Of a DNA stretch of 30,480 nucleotides, positions 7,533 to 16,704 are shown piece after piece. The notes beneath the pieces were generated by a model. It made no database searches and was not told the origin of the DNA. It saw nothing but the letters and a program-made list of their open reading frames with translations. Origin of the DNA: JBHIFB01 sp046760905 (lineage in GTDB: Bacteria > Gemmatimonadota > CAZMKB01); assembly GCA_046760905.1 (NCBI GenBank), contig JBHIFB010000023.1, forward strand, positions 1 through 30,480, read 5' to 3'. The position numbers and the translations under genes are program-made. Positions within the stretch are counted from its first letter, which is position 1. The number at the start of each line of letters is the position of its first letter.

Positions 7533-7593
7533 CTTTTTGAATGCATGGGCTCAAAGGCATAGACTGGGATATCAGAGCGAGCGCGAGTGGACT

Positions 7594-9867
7594 ATGCGTT
7601 TACTGGCATTTATGACAGGCGTCATTCTGAGCCTGAATTGTGGTGGCTCCCCGGGAACAGCTCCGGACGTTCTCCTCATAACACTGGATACGACTCGCTG
7701 GGATTACCTTTCCTGCTACGGCAACGATCTTATAGTCACACCGAACCTGGATTCTCTAGCAGGCAGTGGAGTCCTTTTCTCCCATGCGACTACAACGGCA
7801 CCGGTGACTCTACCTGCCCATGCCTCAATCATGACAGGACTGTATCCCCCAGGGCACGGTGTAAGAAACAACGGAAACTACCGACTTGTTGATGGTGTAC
7901 CATCGATTGCCTCGGTCCTGAGTGATAACGGTTACATGACCGGGGCAGTGATCGGAGCATTTGTCCTGCATTCACAATTCGGTCTTGATGCCGGATTCAA
8001 GGTTTATGATGACAACATAAGAGGTGGGGGAAGGACAAAGTCCACCCTCAGATATATCGAGCGAAGGGCCGATGAAGTCACTGACATCGCCATCTCCTTC
8101 GTTGAGAAGGCCGGCTCCTCACCCTATCTGCTCTGGGTTCATTACTTCGATCCCCACAACACCTACGACCCTCCGGAACCCTATGCCACAAAATACAGGG
8201 ATAACCTCTACGCAGGTGAGATTGCCTATGTAGATGCCTGCCTGGGCAGGCTTCTGAGAAGAATAGCCGATCGGCCTGATGAGAGAGCAGTGATTACGGT
8301 AATAGTAGGTGACCACGGGGAAGACCTTGGAGACCATGGTGAGATGTCCCACGGCGCTTTCGTGTATGAATCAACAATGCGTGTGCCTCTCATACTGTCA
8401 TATCCGGAGAAGGTCCCCGCTGGATTGATCTGTGACAGGAATGTGTCTGTCGTCGATATTTTTCCGACAATCCTCGAATTGCTGGAATTAAGCCCCGAAG
8501 GTCTCAACGTTCACGGTGAAAGTCTGCTCAAGGCAATCGTCGGTCAGGAGGCAGTGGAAAGACCTATTTATATAGAAACCCGCTTCCCCCTCGAGAACTT
8601 CGGATGGAGCCCTCTGGAGGGCATCATATTTGAAAATTGGAAATATATAAAGGCCCCGACAGAGGAGCTATACAACATATCCGAGGATCCTCTCGAGAAA
8701 TTGAACGTGTGTGAGAGCGAAAGTGGACAGGCACGACGCATGGCGGCCATGCTAGATTCCCTCTGCCGGGAGATATCCCAACCGGCCAGAGACGCCGGAT
8801 TCGTTGCCGACGCAGAGACTATCGAGAAACTCGAGAGCCTCGGCTACACTGTAGCTCCCGCGATTGCTCAGGGAGGCCTTAAAGATCCCAAGGTTATGAT
8901 AAATCCGCAGAGACCGAGGGGAGAGGGGGCCATTCACTATGAGCGTGGAGATTATGAGGAGGCGGAGAAGGCTTTTGCAAAATCTCTGGAGAATGATCCG
9001 ACGAATATCATGCTCAGGAACTACAGAGGCCTTGCACTATCCTCCATCGGAAGATTGGATGAGGCGATAGGACAATGGGAAGCCGCCCTGGAATTGAATC
9101 CGAGATCCATAGATGTACGTATAAACCTTGGAGCGGCATACCTCACAATCGGAAAAACAGATCTGGCGCTTGAAACCTACGATGATGTGCTTGATTTAAA
9201 CCCAAATTATGTAAAGGCACTGATAGGAAAAGGTAAAACCCTCAGAGCAAGGGGCGAGTTGTCCAGGGCGGTGATTGCCCTGGAGAAAGCAATCAGAGTT
9301 GATCCCCAGGATCCGGTGGCCAGGATGTGGATAGGAATCGTGTACAATGAGAGGGGGAATAAAAGTAAGGCGCTCGAAGAGCTAAACCTGGCTATAGACA
9401 TGAGACCAGGCATGAAGAGAGCTCTCAGAGAGAAGGCTATGGTCCTAATTGATCTCGGGGAACCTGGCGAGGCGGCAGAAATTCTCGAGGAGCTCGCATC
9501 AAAAGATCCTGCTCGATCAGGCTTCATGCTGGATCTGGGATATGCCCTTGAAATGGACGGCAAGCTGGAAGATGCACTCATGTCCTACAAAAAGGCAGCA
9601 CGACTCGATTCGACCTCATTCATGGCATTCAACAACATCGGCTCTCTTCTTGAGAGAATGGGAGATGAGAAAGCAGCGGAAAGAGCGCTGAAGAGAGCCA
9701 TTGAGCTTAAAGCCGACTTCCCCCAAGCATATTTCAATCTGGGAACTCTCCTTGCCAGGCAGGGAAGAAAAGCTGAAGCACGCCGCGCCCTCACCAGATT
9801 CCTCTCGTTGTGGCAAAGAGACGACGACATGCGACACAGGGCCGAGGGAGTCCTTGAAGATCTTTGA
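7594..9867 (+). CDS. Sulfatase-like (alkaline phosphatase superfamily) domain fused to TPR repeats, probable lipoprotein
   Basis: The N-terminal half (about 20-410) is a sulfatase-like hydrolase: metal-binding D in LLITLDTTRWD (D32), the nucleophile region VTLPAHASIMTG (T72), and GDHGEDLGDHGEMSHG (about 239-254). The CxPxR/SxPxR modification site of true sulfatases is absent, so Thr or Ser is the likely nucleophile and the substrate need not be a sulfate ester. From about 446 to the end there are roughly eight to nine TPR units (YERGDYEEAEKAFAKSLENDP and similar), suggesting protein contacts. ATG 7594 gives a short hydrophobic leader ending in C16 (GVILSLNC), a loose lipobox. The frame is open back to a GTG at 7462, but that stretch overlaps the dnaX promoter and lacks a signal peptide. 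Substrate unknown. Confidence 0.85.
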   Translation: MRLLAFMTGVILSLNCGGSPGTAPDVLLITLDTTRWDYLSCYGNDLIVTPNLDSLAGSGVLFSHATTTAPVTLPAHASIMTGLYPPGHGVRNNGNYRLVDGVPSIASVLSDNGYMTGAVIGAFVLHSQFGLDAGFKVYDDNIRGGGRTKSTLRYIERRADEVTDIAISFVEKAGSSPYLLWVHYFDPHNTYDPPEPYATKYRDNLYAGEIAYVDACLGRLLRRIADRPDERAVITVIVGDHGEDLGDHGEMSHGAFVYESTMRVPLILSYPEKVPAGLICDRNVSVVDIFPTILELLELSPEGLNVHGESLLKAIVGQEAVERPIYIETRFPLENFGWSPLEGIIFENWKYIKAPTEELYNISEDPLEKLNVCESESGQARRMAAMLDSLCREISQPARDAGFVADAETIEKLESLGYTVAPAIAQGGLKDPKVMINPQRPRGEGAIHYERGDYEEAEKAFAKSLENDPTNIMLRNYRGLALSSIGRLDEAIGQWEAALELNPRSIDVRINLGAAYLTIGKTDLALETYDDVLDLNPNYVKALIGKGKTLRARGELSRAVIALEKAIRVDPQDPVARMWIGIVYNERGNKSKALEELNLAIDMRPGMKRALREKAMVLIDLGEPGEAAEILEELASKDPARSGFMLDLGYALEMDGKLEDALMSYKKAARLDSTSFMAFNNIGSLLERMGDEKAAERALKRAIELKADFPQAYFNLGTLLARQGRKAEARRALTRFLSLWQRDDDMRHRAEGVLEDL

Positions 9868-9940
9868 GCCGACCACTTCTAATCCAGAATAAGTTGAATA
9901 TTAGATGCGGCGAAAACTGGATCCAATTGAACGTGAAGCC

Positions 9941-12900
9941 CTATGCACGCTTCATGAAGATGGTGGCCCTCGTACCCGAGTTCGGCTCGCTCTCCACCTC
10001 CACCCTGCCTCCCCAGCCTTCCGCCAGCCTTTTCACTATGGTGAGGCCGAGGCCTGTACCGTCTGTCCTCGTGGTGAAATCCGGTTCAAATATCCTGCCT
10101 ATATATTCGGATGATATCCCCTCCCCAGTATCGCTGACTGTAAGAGTGATCCACTCGCCCTGCTCCCCCACTGTGACTGAGATCGTACCCCCATCAGGCA
10201 TCGCATCCCTGCTGTTTTCCAGAAGATTGACCAGGACCTTCCTGAAATCTTCCCTGTCACTGAGCACATTGATTTCTTCCATCCCGCTTGTGAAATGATA
10301 GTGAATATTACCTTCATCCTTTCCATAGAGGGCGAGCACCTCTTCGATGACGGGCGCTATGTTGACCGGACTGGGGCTTGTCCGTTCAGCCTTGGCAAAA
10401 TCTGAAAACTGGGAAGCGGTACTGCCCAGGCGCTCTATCTCCCTGAGGATGAGATCGACGTTTTCCTCGAGCCTCTCCTCAAAATCGGGGGCCCTATCCC
10501 TAAATAGACGACGAATGTGCTGTACCGCCAGTCTGATAGGTGTGAGCGGGTTCTTGATCTCGTGGGCTATTTGCCGGGCAAGGTCGGCCCATGCAAGGAT
10601 TCTCTGTGATCTAATCCCTTCGGTGACGTCCTCGAAAATGATCACATAGAGAGCCTCCTCATCGGCTGATCGGGCAACGGTTTTTGCCGCTCTCACGAAC
10701 AGGCTACCTGTGTCACTTTCGATTTCAAACTGCCTCTCTCCGGAAGCATTCAAATCAGCTATCCAATGGATGAATTCTCCCCAACTTTCTTCGGCAAGTT
10801 TAGTATCTTTGAGCGCCGATCCTGAGAAATGCGAAAGATCATGGCCGAGGAGAGCGGAAGCCATCTCATTATTCATCTGCAGCTCGCCCCGTCCGTTCAG
10901 TACCAGGACTCCAGCTCCAACGTTTCTTACGATGCTCTCCATCTTGGATTTTTCAGATAGAAGTTCCAGACGAGAGGTTTTCAGCCTCCTCGCCATCTCA
11001 TTGAAAGATTCGTAGAGTTCACCGAACTCATCGACACGTCTGCCCCCGAGTTGATATTCGAGGTTGCCTGCGGCAATCTGTCCCGTTGCTTTCCTGAGCT
11101 CGCCCAGAGGATGGGCGAGAAGGGAAGCAACGAGAATTCCCATGAGCACTGATCCACCAAGCATGCTCATAATCACGATTAACAGAGAATAACTGAACTC
11201 CACCACTTCCTCCCTTATCTCCTCCTGTCTCAAGAGCATGGGGGTGGCAAGCACGAAGTCACTGGCATCCTCCGTCGATCCGAGCTTGCTGTAAACCATG
11301 ACATAGGGAATCGAACCGATTTCAAGTAGATCGTCCGCAGTGGAATTACCCTCCAGGAAAAGCTCCACGAACGCTTCACCGTCCATCCATGGTACCATGA
11401 TTCCCGACTGAATCAGGTCGGGTCTGCTCGATGAAACAAGCATGTTGCCTGAATACAAAAACAATTCTGCCCCTATACTCTCGGCAAGCTCTGCAATTCG
11501 CTCACCCGACGGGAAGGGGAAATCCGATGTGGAGAGAGAATCACCGTCCTCGAATAGAAGTGGTCTGGCGTCCCTCAGGATCCTCTGTGCCTCAGCCCTG
11601 GTCTCCCGCTCCATTCTATCGATTATCGCTCCCCGGCTCAAAAATCCCCAGATGAGAGTTGGTATCAGAGAGAATACAAAAAGGGCAATCGTCAACCGTG
11701 CCCTGAATGTAGCATAGATCGACTGCCTGGCCCCATAACTCTGTTTGTGCCGGCCTAGTGAGCTAGATGAAGATAGTAACGCCGCAGGTGGAACCAGAAA
11801 AAGGGTGTTCAAAAGGAGAGTCGCAACCATCATTCCCAGGATCATCCCCACCCCCATCAGGGGAACGCGCAGGATGAGCCACCGCTGCTCTGCATCAATG
11901 TATCTTGCCGAGGCGAGCGAGCTCCCGCTGGCTGGGAATCCGTCCGTTATTTTGACCCATCCACTCTCCTCGCCCGACAGATTCAGCTGCCATGGGATAT
12001 TCCTTTCATCCTCAACCAGAGTGACATTTAAGCCGATCCCGGGAGAAGCGGTGCCCTCGCTCCTTAGGAAAGGCGCAAGTCCAGGTGCGATACGCCGCTT
12101 CAGGCCGGTCGGTAGCCTTGCCAGAAGCATCCCCGAGGCCGGGTGATCCTCCCCCAGCGGAATCGCGGCGATGTAGTACTGTTCGCCACGTACGAAGCCT
12201 GTATAAATGAATGATTCCTGCCTGCCTGAGATCTCCTCCAACAGAAAATCTACGAGCTCTTCGGGTAACGGTTCGGCCAGGAGTGAGAATGTGCTGAGCT
12301 GGGTGCCATCGTCATCGTAGACTGAAAGAGATGAAGTCATGCCAGTACCGGCGAGAGGGCTGCTGACCCATAGGGCAAAGGCGAGTTCCCTTGTGGACAG
12401 TTCTTCGAGTATCTGCTTCTTGCGCCCTTCGATATCCTCGATGAATTCCTCAAGTAGAAAAGTTACCCAGGTATCTATAGGCCTATCTGCAACCTCGAAC
12501 AGCTCCTCTGCATCATCGATGAGTACCCGGTATCTTTCTCTGAGGATGACCGGATAGGCGATTGAGCTGGCAAACAACAGTCCAGAGAGCAGGATGCCTA
12601 TTGTTCTGAGCTCCAAGGCTAACCGACCCTCACCACCGGCCTGCAGAGCTAGGTATGATGAAGCAGAAACTCCGGAAACGGCAATAGCGGTTATCCAGAT
12701 GGGCGTAAGACCCTTGCCTGGATGGAGGATCAGCATGTAGAAGAGAATCCCCACAGATAGCAGGAATAATATGGCAGCGAGGGAAAAGAGACTCCTTCTT
12801 ACATTCCCAATCGTGATCACGAACAGGCCGGCGGAGACAAACAGCGCTGCCACTATCAGTATGAATATCGAACCCTCCCAGAGCGAAAAAGCCAAAGATT

Positions 12901-14251
12901 CGAAAGGTCGGCCATGAATAAGGAGCTCTCCTGAAGTGTCTCTGAGAAGTCTGATAAATACTAAAGGTACCGAGGCTGGAATCAGAAAAGCCACCACAGT
13001 CACCGGCATCCTGAAGAACCTCTGTCCCGGTCTGCCTCTGGTCTTTCTCAGCCATCTGACCTGTATCAGAAACCAGAAAGCCATCATGAATATGAAATAC
13101 GAACTTATGAAAAAGTCGCCCACTGTACGAGAACCGGTGTCCAGAAATCCCGACGCGAAGAGGTTCGGTGAGAAAACAGGAGTATCCCAGAAGTCACCGG
13201 GTATACCCATCCTGAGCAGAGCCATCCTCAGTGCCAGGAGGAGGATTCCCCCAGTTGCCAACCAGACCAACAGCCAGGGGTAAGGAGTGGCGCTCTCACT
13301 CATCTTAGAGCGAGTGACCGTGTTGAGTTTCCTTAGCCATATAAAGGTCACATACAGAAGCGGTAGAAGCAGGATCAGAGAGAGTGGCTTCCTGCCCATA
13401 TCAGTAAAATGCAGAAATTCCCGGCCCTCAGACACCCTGGGAGGCTCAATGAGTGCTATCTTTTCACCGAAGGCCTTGATCGGGATCGCTCCCATCCCGC
13501 CTCCTTGTGAACTCCCGGGAACGAGGTTTCCCCATCTTTCGCCCTTTGTTCCAATGCTGTTCACGAATCCTTCGCCCGGCAAAGCGGCATGTTCTATATT
13601 CTCATCAACTGCGATGAGATCACTGAGCAGGAGTATACCGATTGTGGCAGAGTTCTCATTTTTCACCGGAGAGGCCATGGTGAGGACAGTGAATACAGCT
13701 CCTTTCTGGAGAAGGGCTTTCGGTCCATCCTCGGAAACCTCTCTGATCATTCGGGCATTGATCCCCCTGATCTTCCCACTCCATGCTACCCACTCCAGAT
13801 TGTGGTCGAATAGTACCACACCCCTTCCCTCCCCCCCATCGATCGCCTCATCCATTATCTCGAACGCTCGAGACCTCAGCTTGGTCTCCCCTTCGAGAAT
13901 GCCCATCTTTTGGATTCGTCCACTCAGAGACATCAGAAGCTCTTCATCCTCGGCTATTCTATAATTGATCGACTTTGACAGTTTCTCCAGACGTTTCCCC
14001 ATCTCCTCCCAGAGGAATAGATCGGGTTCCTCTCTCAGCCGCCCCATTCTCACATACCATATCATCAATAAGATAGTAAAGAGGATGATAAACGGAGCCA
14101 GCGGCGATCTTGCCCTGATCAATAATACTATGAAGAGAAGAAGCGGGAGCACTGAATAGGAAGAGGCGTTGATTGTGAGAATCGTTACAGCCGTTATCAC
14201 CGAAACGAGTTCCAGTGATATAGTCGCCCAATTATACTTGATTTTTATCAT
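9941..14251 (-). CDS. Giant NtrY-like multi-spanning sensor histidine kinase
   Basis: A 1436-residue membrane sensor kinase. The C-terminus is complete: a HAMP domain after the last membrane segment (HPLGELRKATGQIAAGNLEY), a PAS domain (about 1080-1190), a HisKA with the phospho-acceptor H1230 in LARQIAHEIKNPLTPIRL (an NtrY-style motif), and a HATPase with the N box NLLENSRDAMPDGG, DTGEGI and GTGLGL. Upstream I count roughly 13-15 membrane segments, interrupted by three soluble modules at about 80-270, 570-780 and 860-1000. Ordinary NtrY is about 700-770 residues. No Shine-Dalgarno precedes ATG 14251. The gene is divergent from the crp-like gene and convergent with the sulfatase-TPR gene. The likely partner is the ntrX-like regulator at 267-1628. 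The signal is unknown. Confidence 0.88.
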   Translation of the reverse strand: MIKIKYNWATISLELVSVITAVTILTINASSYSVLPLLLFIVLLIRARSPLAPFIILFTILLMIWYVRMGRLREEPDLFLWEEMGKRLEKLSKSINYRIAEDEELLMSLSGRIQKMGILEGETKLRSRAFEIMDEAIDGGEGRGVVLFDHNLEWVAWSGKIRGINARMIREVSEDGPKALLQKGAVFTVLTMASPVKNENSATIGILLLSDLIAVDENIEHAALPGEGFVNSIGTKGERWGNLVPGSSQGGGMGAIPIKAFGEKIALIEPPRVSEGREFLHFTDMGRKPLSLILLLPLLYVTFIWLRKLNTVTRSKMSESATPYPWLLVWLATGGILLLALRMALLRMGIPGDFWDTPVFSPNLFASGFLDTGSRTVGDFFISSYFIFMMAFWFLIQVRWLRKTRGRPGQRFFRMPVTVVAFLIPASVPLVFIRLLRDTSGELLIHGRPFESLAFSLWEGSIFILIVAALFVSAGLFVITIGNVRRSLFSLAAILFLLSVGILFYMLILHPGKGLTPIWITAIAVSGVSASSYLALQAGGEGRLALELRTIGILLSGLLFASSIAYPVILRERYRVLIDDAEELFEVADRPIDTWVTFLLEEFIEDIEGRKKQILEELSTRELAFALWVSSPLAGTGMTSSLSVYDDDGTQLSTFSLLAEPLPEELVDFLLEEISGRQESFIYTGFVRGEQYYIAAIPLGEDHPASGMLLARLPTGLKRRIAPGLAPFLRSEGTASPGIGLNVTLVEDERNIPWQLNLSGEESGWVKITDGFPASGSSLASARYIDAEQRWLILRVPLMGVGMILGMMVATLLLNTLFLVPPAALLSSSSSLGRHKQSYGARQSIYATFRARLTIALFVFSLIPTLIWGFLSRGAIIDRMERETRAEAQRILRDARPLLFEDGDSLSTSDFPFPSGERIAELAESIGAELFLYSGNMLVSSSRPDLIQSGIMVPWMDGEAFVELFLEGNSTADDLLEIGSIPYVMVYSKLGSTEDASDFVLATPMLLRQEEIREEVVEFSYSLLIVIMSMLGGSVLMGILVASLLAHPLGELRKATGQIAAGNLEYQLGGRRVDEFGELYESFNEMARRLKTSRLELLSEKSKMESIVRNVGAGVLVLNGRGELQMNNEMASALLGHDLSHFSGSALKDTKLAEESWGEFIHWIADLNASGERQFEIESDTGSLFVRAAKTVARSADEEALYVIIFEDVTEGIRSQRILAWADLARQIAHEIKNPLTPIRLAVQHIRRLFRDRAPDFEERLEENVDLILREIERLGSTASQFSDFAKAERTSPSPVNIAPVIEEVLALYGKDEGNIHYHFTSGMEEINVLSDREDFRKVLVNLLENSRDAMPDGGTISVTVGEQGEWITLTVSDTGEGISSEYIGRIFEPDFTTRTDGTGLGLTIVKRLAEGWGGRVEVESEPNSGTRATIFMKRA
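14238..14251. promoter_or_regulatory. FNR-type half-symmetric site at the kinase start codon
   Basis: TTGAT-TTTT-ATCAT matches the Fnr box TTGAT-N4-ATCAA at 9 of 10 positions. The last three bases are the complement of the kinase ATG, so a bound regulator would block transcription or early elongation of the kinase gene. A Crp/Fnr-family gene starts 73 bases away on the other strand. The match also encodes MIKIK, so chance is possible. Confidence 0.3.
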
Positions 14252-14323
14252 ATTGATGAGTTAATTAATCCAGGGATCAGGTTCAGTCCCAACGGGTGCA
14301 AATCTCGAACCACACCTTGGAAT

Positions 14324-15040
14324 ATGCCACCTAAGACCTCAGAAATAAAAAGGTTCCTCAAACGGGTGCCCCTCTTCACGCGGATCCCGGACAGGAGAAT
14401 CTCCGTGTTGATGAACTCTATTGCGACCATAGAACTCTCCGGCTACAGCGTGATATATCTACAGGATGAGGACACTGATGGCGCATATATAGTAAAATCC
14501 GGGCTGGTCAAAACAACCAAGCTCATGCATACAGGCAAGGAGTGCACACTGGAGCTCTTCTTTCCGGGGGAAGCTTTCGGTCTGAGAGCCCTCTTCGGTC
14601 TCAAAAAGAGGCCATCCAATGCTCTGACGCTTGAGAATTCCAAGCTCCTGTTCCTTCCACAGAGGGAAATCGAATCCCTCGGTCCGGATTTGATTACGCT
14701 GAGAATCAACGTCTTCGATATAATGGACGAAAGACTGAGAAAACTGGAAGACAGATTCAGCGACCTGGCCAATCGATCACTGCGCGAGAGGCTTGCCGTG
14801 TTACTGGTGAAGCTTTCTTCAAAGAGAACCCTTGAAGGGGGAAAAGAGTGGGACAAGGGAGCCGTTTTACCGCTTAGCCAACTGGAAGTTGCTAATCTCA
14901 TCGGTTCAACGAGAGAATCGGTGAGCGCAACACTCAACCAATTCAAGAGAGAAGGAATCCTTTCCCTGAAACGAAGACACATTCGGATTGAGAACATCAA
15001 GGAGCTCATGGAAATTGCCCAACTCCAACATAATTATTAA
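14324..15040 (+). CDS. Crp/Fnr-family transcription regulator
   Basis: A 238-residue regulator with an N-terminal cyclic-nucleotide-type beta roll (about 10-125: VPLFTRIPDRRI, LELFFPGEAFGLRALFG), a long dimer helix (LITLRINVFDIMDERLRKLEDRF) and a C-terminal winged helix (LPLSQLEVANLIGSTRESVSATLNQFKREG). There is no N-terminal cysteine cluster, so it is not an Fe-S Fnr sensor. The recognition helix RESVSA keeps the Glu and Ser that Fnr uses at equivalent places but has Ala where Fnr and Crp have Arg. It is divergent from the giant kinase (72 bp between start codons) and is followed 11 bp later by the CPBP protease gene, so it may regulate both sides. Effector unknown. The ribosome site is weak. 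Confidence 0.92.
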   Translation: MPPKTSEIKRFLKRVPLFTRIPDRRISVLMNSIATIELSGYSVIYLQDEDTDGAYIVKSGLVKTTKLMHTGKECTLELFFPGEAFGLRALFGLKKRPSNALTLENSKLLFLPQREIESLGPDLITLRINVFDIMDERLRKLEDRFSDLANRSLRERLAVLLVKLSSKRTLEGGKEWDKGAVLPLSQLEVANLIGSTRESVSATLNQFKREGILSLKRRHIRIENIKELMEIAQLQHNY

Positions 15041-15051
15041 TTTATTCGGCG

Positions 15052-15879
15052 ATGGTCACCATTTCAAGTGAAAGCCAGCGAAGAGATAGCCTCGGACTTG
15101 GTGAGACAGTTTTCTTCTTTATCGTTATAATTCCCTTCGTTCTTCTCGGCGGAACGCTTCTTCAGAGCTGGAGGATAAAAGAAGGAACTTTATTAACGGA
15201 ATGGGGGCTCATCTTACTCCCCACAATCTCCTATCTGAAGCTGAGACGTAAATGCGTCACGAGAATCCTCAGGATGAAGATGCCAGAAAGAAATCAACTT
15301 TTTGCATCCGTTCTGCTCGCCATATCTGCGGTGCCGATCATAGCGGAATTTAGTGTGATCCAGGATTCAATCGTACCCATCCCCCAAGAGCTAATCGATA
15401 TAATGCAGAAGGCATTCACCATACAGGAAGGTGAGAGCATGGTCCTTGCCTTCTTCGCCTTCAGTATCACCCCCTCCATCTGTGAGGAGATCTTATTCAG
15501 AGGGTTCCTCCTGCAGGGACTTCTGGAAAAATTCTCTATATGGAGTTCTATAGTCATCACGGGCATCTGTTTCGGATTCTTCCATGTCAATATATACCGT
15601 TTTATCCCGACCGCCATCATAGGTGTCATCCTCGCCTACGTTGTAGTATCGAGCTCCTCGTTGATCACAGGAATCATCTACCATGCCGTGAACAATGCCA
15701 TCGCGCTCACAGTATTAAATGTGCAATACCTTAGAAGGTATCCCTGGCTCATCGAGGAGAGCCATATTCCGATCCCGATCCTGCTCATTTCCTGTGTTGT
15801 GTTCGCCTACGGAATAAACCTGGTGAAAATAAACACAGAGGGGCGAAGTAAGCCGCCTAAAACCGGGAGGTTTTCATGA
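15052..15879 (+). CDS. CPBP-family intramembrane glutamic protease
   Basis: A polytopic membrane protein of 275 residues with the CPBP (Rce1/Abi-type) motifs: E145-E146-xxx-R150 in CEEILFRGFLLQGL, FGFFHVN with H178, and HAVNNA with H211 and N215. These residues form the membrane-embedded active site in the family. About seven to eight hydrophobic segments are visible. It begins 11 bp after the crp-like gene and overlaps the next gene by 4 bases, so all three are probably one transcript. CPBP proteins elsewhere cleave prenylated or membrane-bound substrates or act in bacteriocin immunity. No bacteriocin or prenylation gene is near, and the substrate is unknown. Confidence 0.9.
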   Translation: MVTISSESQRRDSLGLGETVFFFIVIIPFVLLGGTLLQSWRIKEGTLLTEWGLILLPTISYLKLRRKCVTRILRMKMPERNQLFASVLLAISAVPIIAEFSVIQDSIVPIPQELIDIMQKAFTIQEGESMVLAFFAFSITPSICEEILFRGFLLQGLLEKFSIWSSIVITGICFGFFHVNIYRFIPTAIIGVILAYVVVSSSSLITGIIYHAVNNAIALTVLNVQYLRRYPWLIEESHIPIPILLISCVVFAYGINLVKINTEGRSKPPKTGRFS

Positions 15880-16565
15880 ACTACCTAGTGAGTGTGTTTT
15901 TCAGTCCGTCCGAAGCATACCGGCAGATCAAGGAGAGGGAAATCATTCTTCTGCCCATTATTCTGATACTGCTGGTTCTGGGTGGGACGAGTCTCTTACT
16001 TCATCCCATCTCTGCCCGTGATAACGCCCAGCTCGTTAGCCAGAATCCCCGGCTGTCAGAGATGCTGACGGAGGAACAGATCGAGAGTATAAGGAATCCA
16101 TCGACATCACGAATGGTGATAGGATCCGTTATGCACCCTGTTTCTAGCATTGTCGGATGTCTTATCTACGCCCTGCTGCTCATGATAATTGCAAACGCTG
16201 CCGGATGCGATCTCAGTTACAAGAAGGTGTTCTCGGCAATCCTTCTGTCATCACTCATCTCCCCCGTACTATCGACACTTTTCAAGACACCGGTCATCAT
16301 GGCAAAGGGGACGGCACTTGGCGTCTCAACGAGCCTGTCTCTCTTGTCACCCGATTCACCATTTACATCGATCACTTTCCAGATACTGGAGGTATTCGAC
16401 CTGTTCTCGATCTGGGCGCTCGTTGTCCTCATCGCTGGCATCTCTGTTCTGGCCGGGATCGGTAAGCAGAAAGCGGCAGGTATAGTCGTGACCGCATGGA
16501 TCATAAAGAATGCCGGGCTCATACTATTTTCCATGATCTCCTTGAAACTATCTGGAGTGTCCTGA
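15876..16565 (+). CDS. Yip1-domain integral membrane protein
   Basis: A 229-residue membrane protein with about five hydrophobic segments. It starts with YLVSVFFSPSEAYRQIKEREI, a soluble lead-in characteristic of bacterial Yip1-type proteins (a short helix before the first membrane span), followed by a loop rich in polar residues (SARDNAQLVSQNPRLSEMLTEEQ). Its ATG overlaps the CPBP stop in an ATGA junction, which suggests coupled translation. The function of bacterial Yip1 proteins is not established. Placement with a membrane protease and a regulator hints at an envelope or trafficking role, but that is inference. Confidence 0.8.
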   Translation: MNYLVSVFFSPSEAYRQIKEREIILLPIILILLVLGGTSLLLHPISARDNAQLVSQNPRLSEMLTEEQIESIRNPSTSRMVIGSVMHPVSSIVGCLIYALLLMIIANAAGCDLSYKKVFSAILLSSLISPVLSTLFKTPVIMAKGTALGVSTSLSLLSPDSPFTSITFQILEVFDLFSIWALVVLIAGISVLAGIGKQKAAGIVVTAWIIKNAGLILFSMISLKLSGVS

Positions 16566-16704
16566 AATAGAAAGAAACTTTTTACTCTCTAAACCGTAGT
16601 AATGATGGGAAAGTCCAATTTAATGAGATTGCAGGTGCGTATTGGTTCGTGATACGCTGGCGATTACTTTATTCTTGAGAGTCCTGGAAGGAGGCCAGTA
16701 GAGT

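Noticed and set aside
7462..7593. GTG 7462 as start of the sulfatase-TPR protein
   Set aside because: It lies within the dnaX promoter, has no Shine-Dalgarno and would bury the hydrophobic leader at residues 45-60.
13287..13964. 225-codon plus-strand frame opposite the giant kinase
   Set aside because: It is serine/proline-rich and is a mirror of the kinase coding frame, with no family signal.
14443..15009. 188-codon minus-strand frame opposite the Crp/Fnr gene
   Set aside because: It is the antisense shadow of a clear regulator, of serine/leucine-rich composition.
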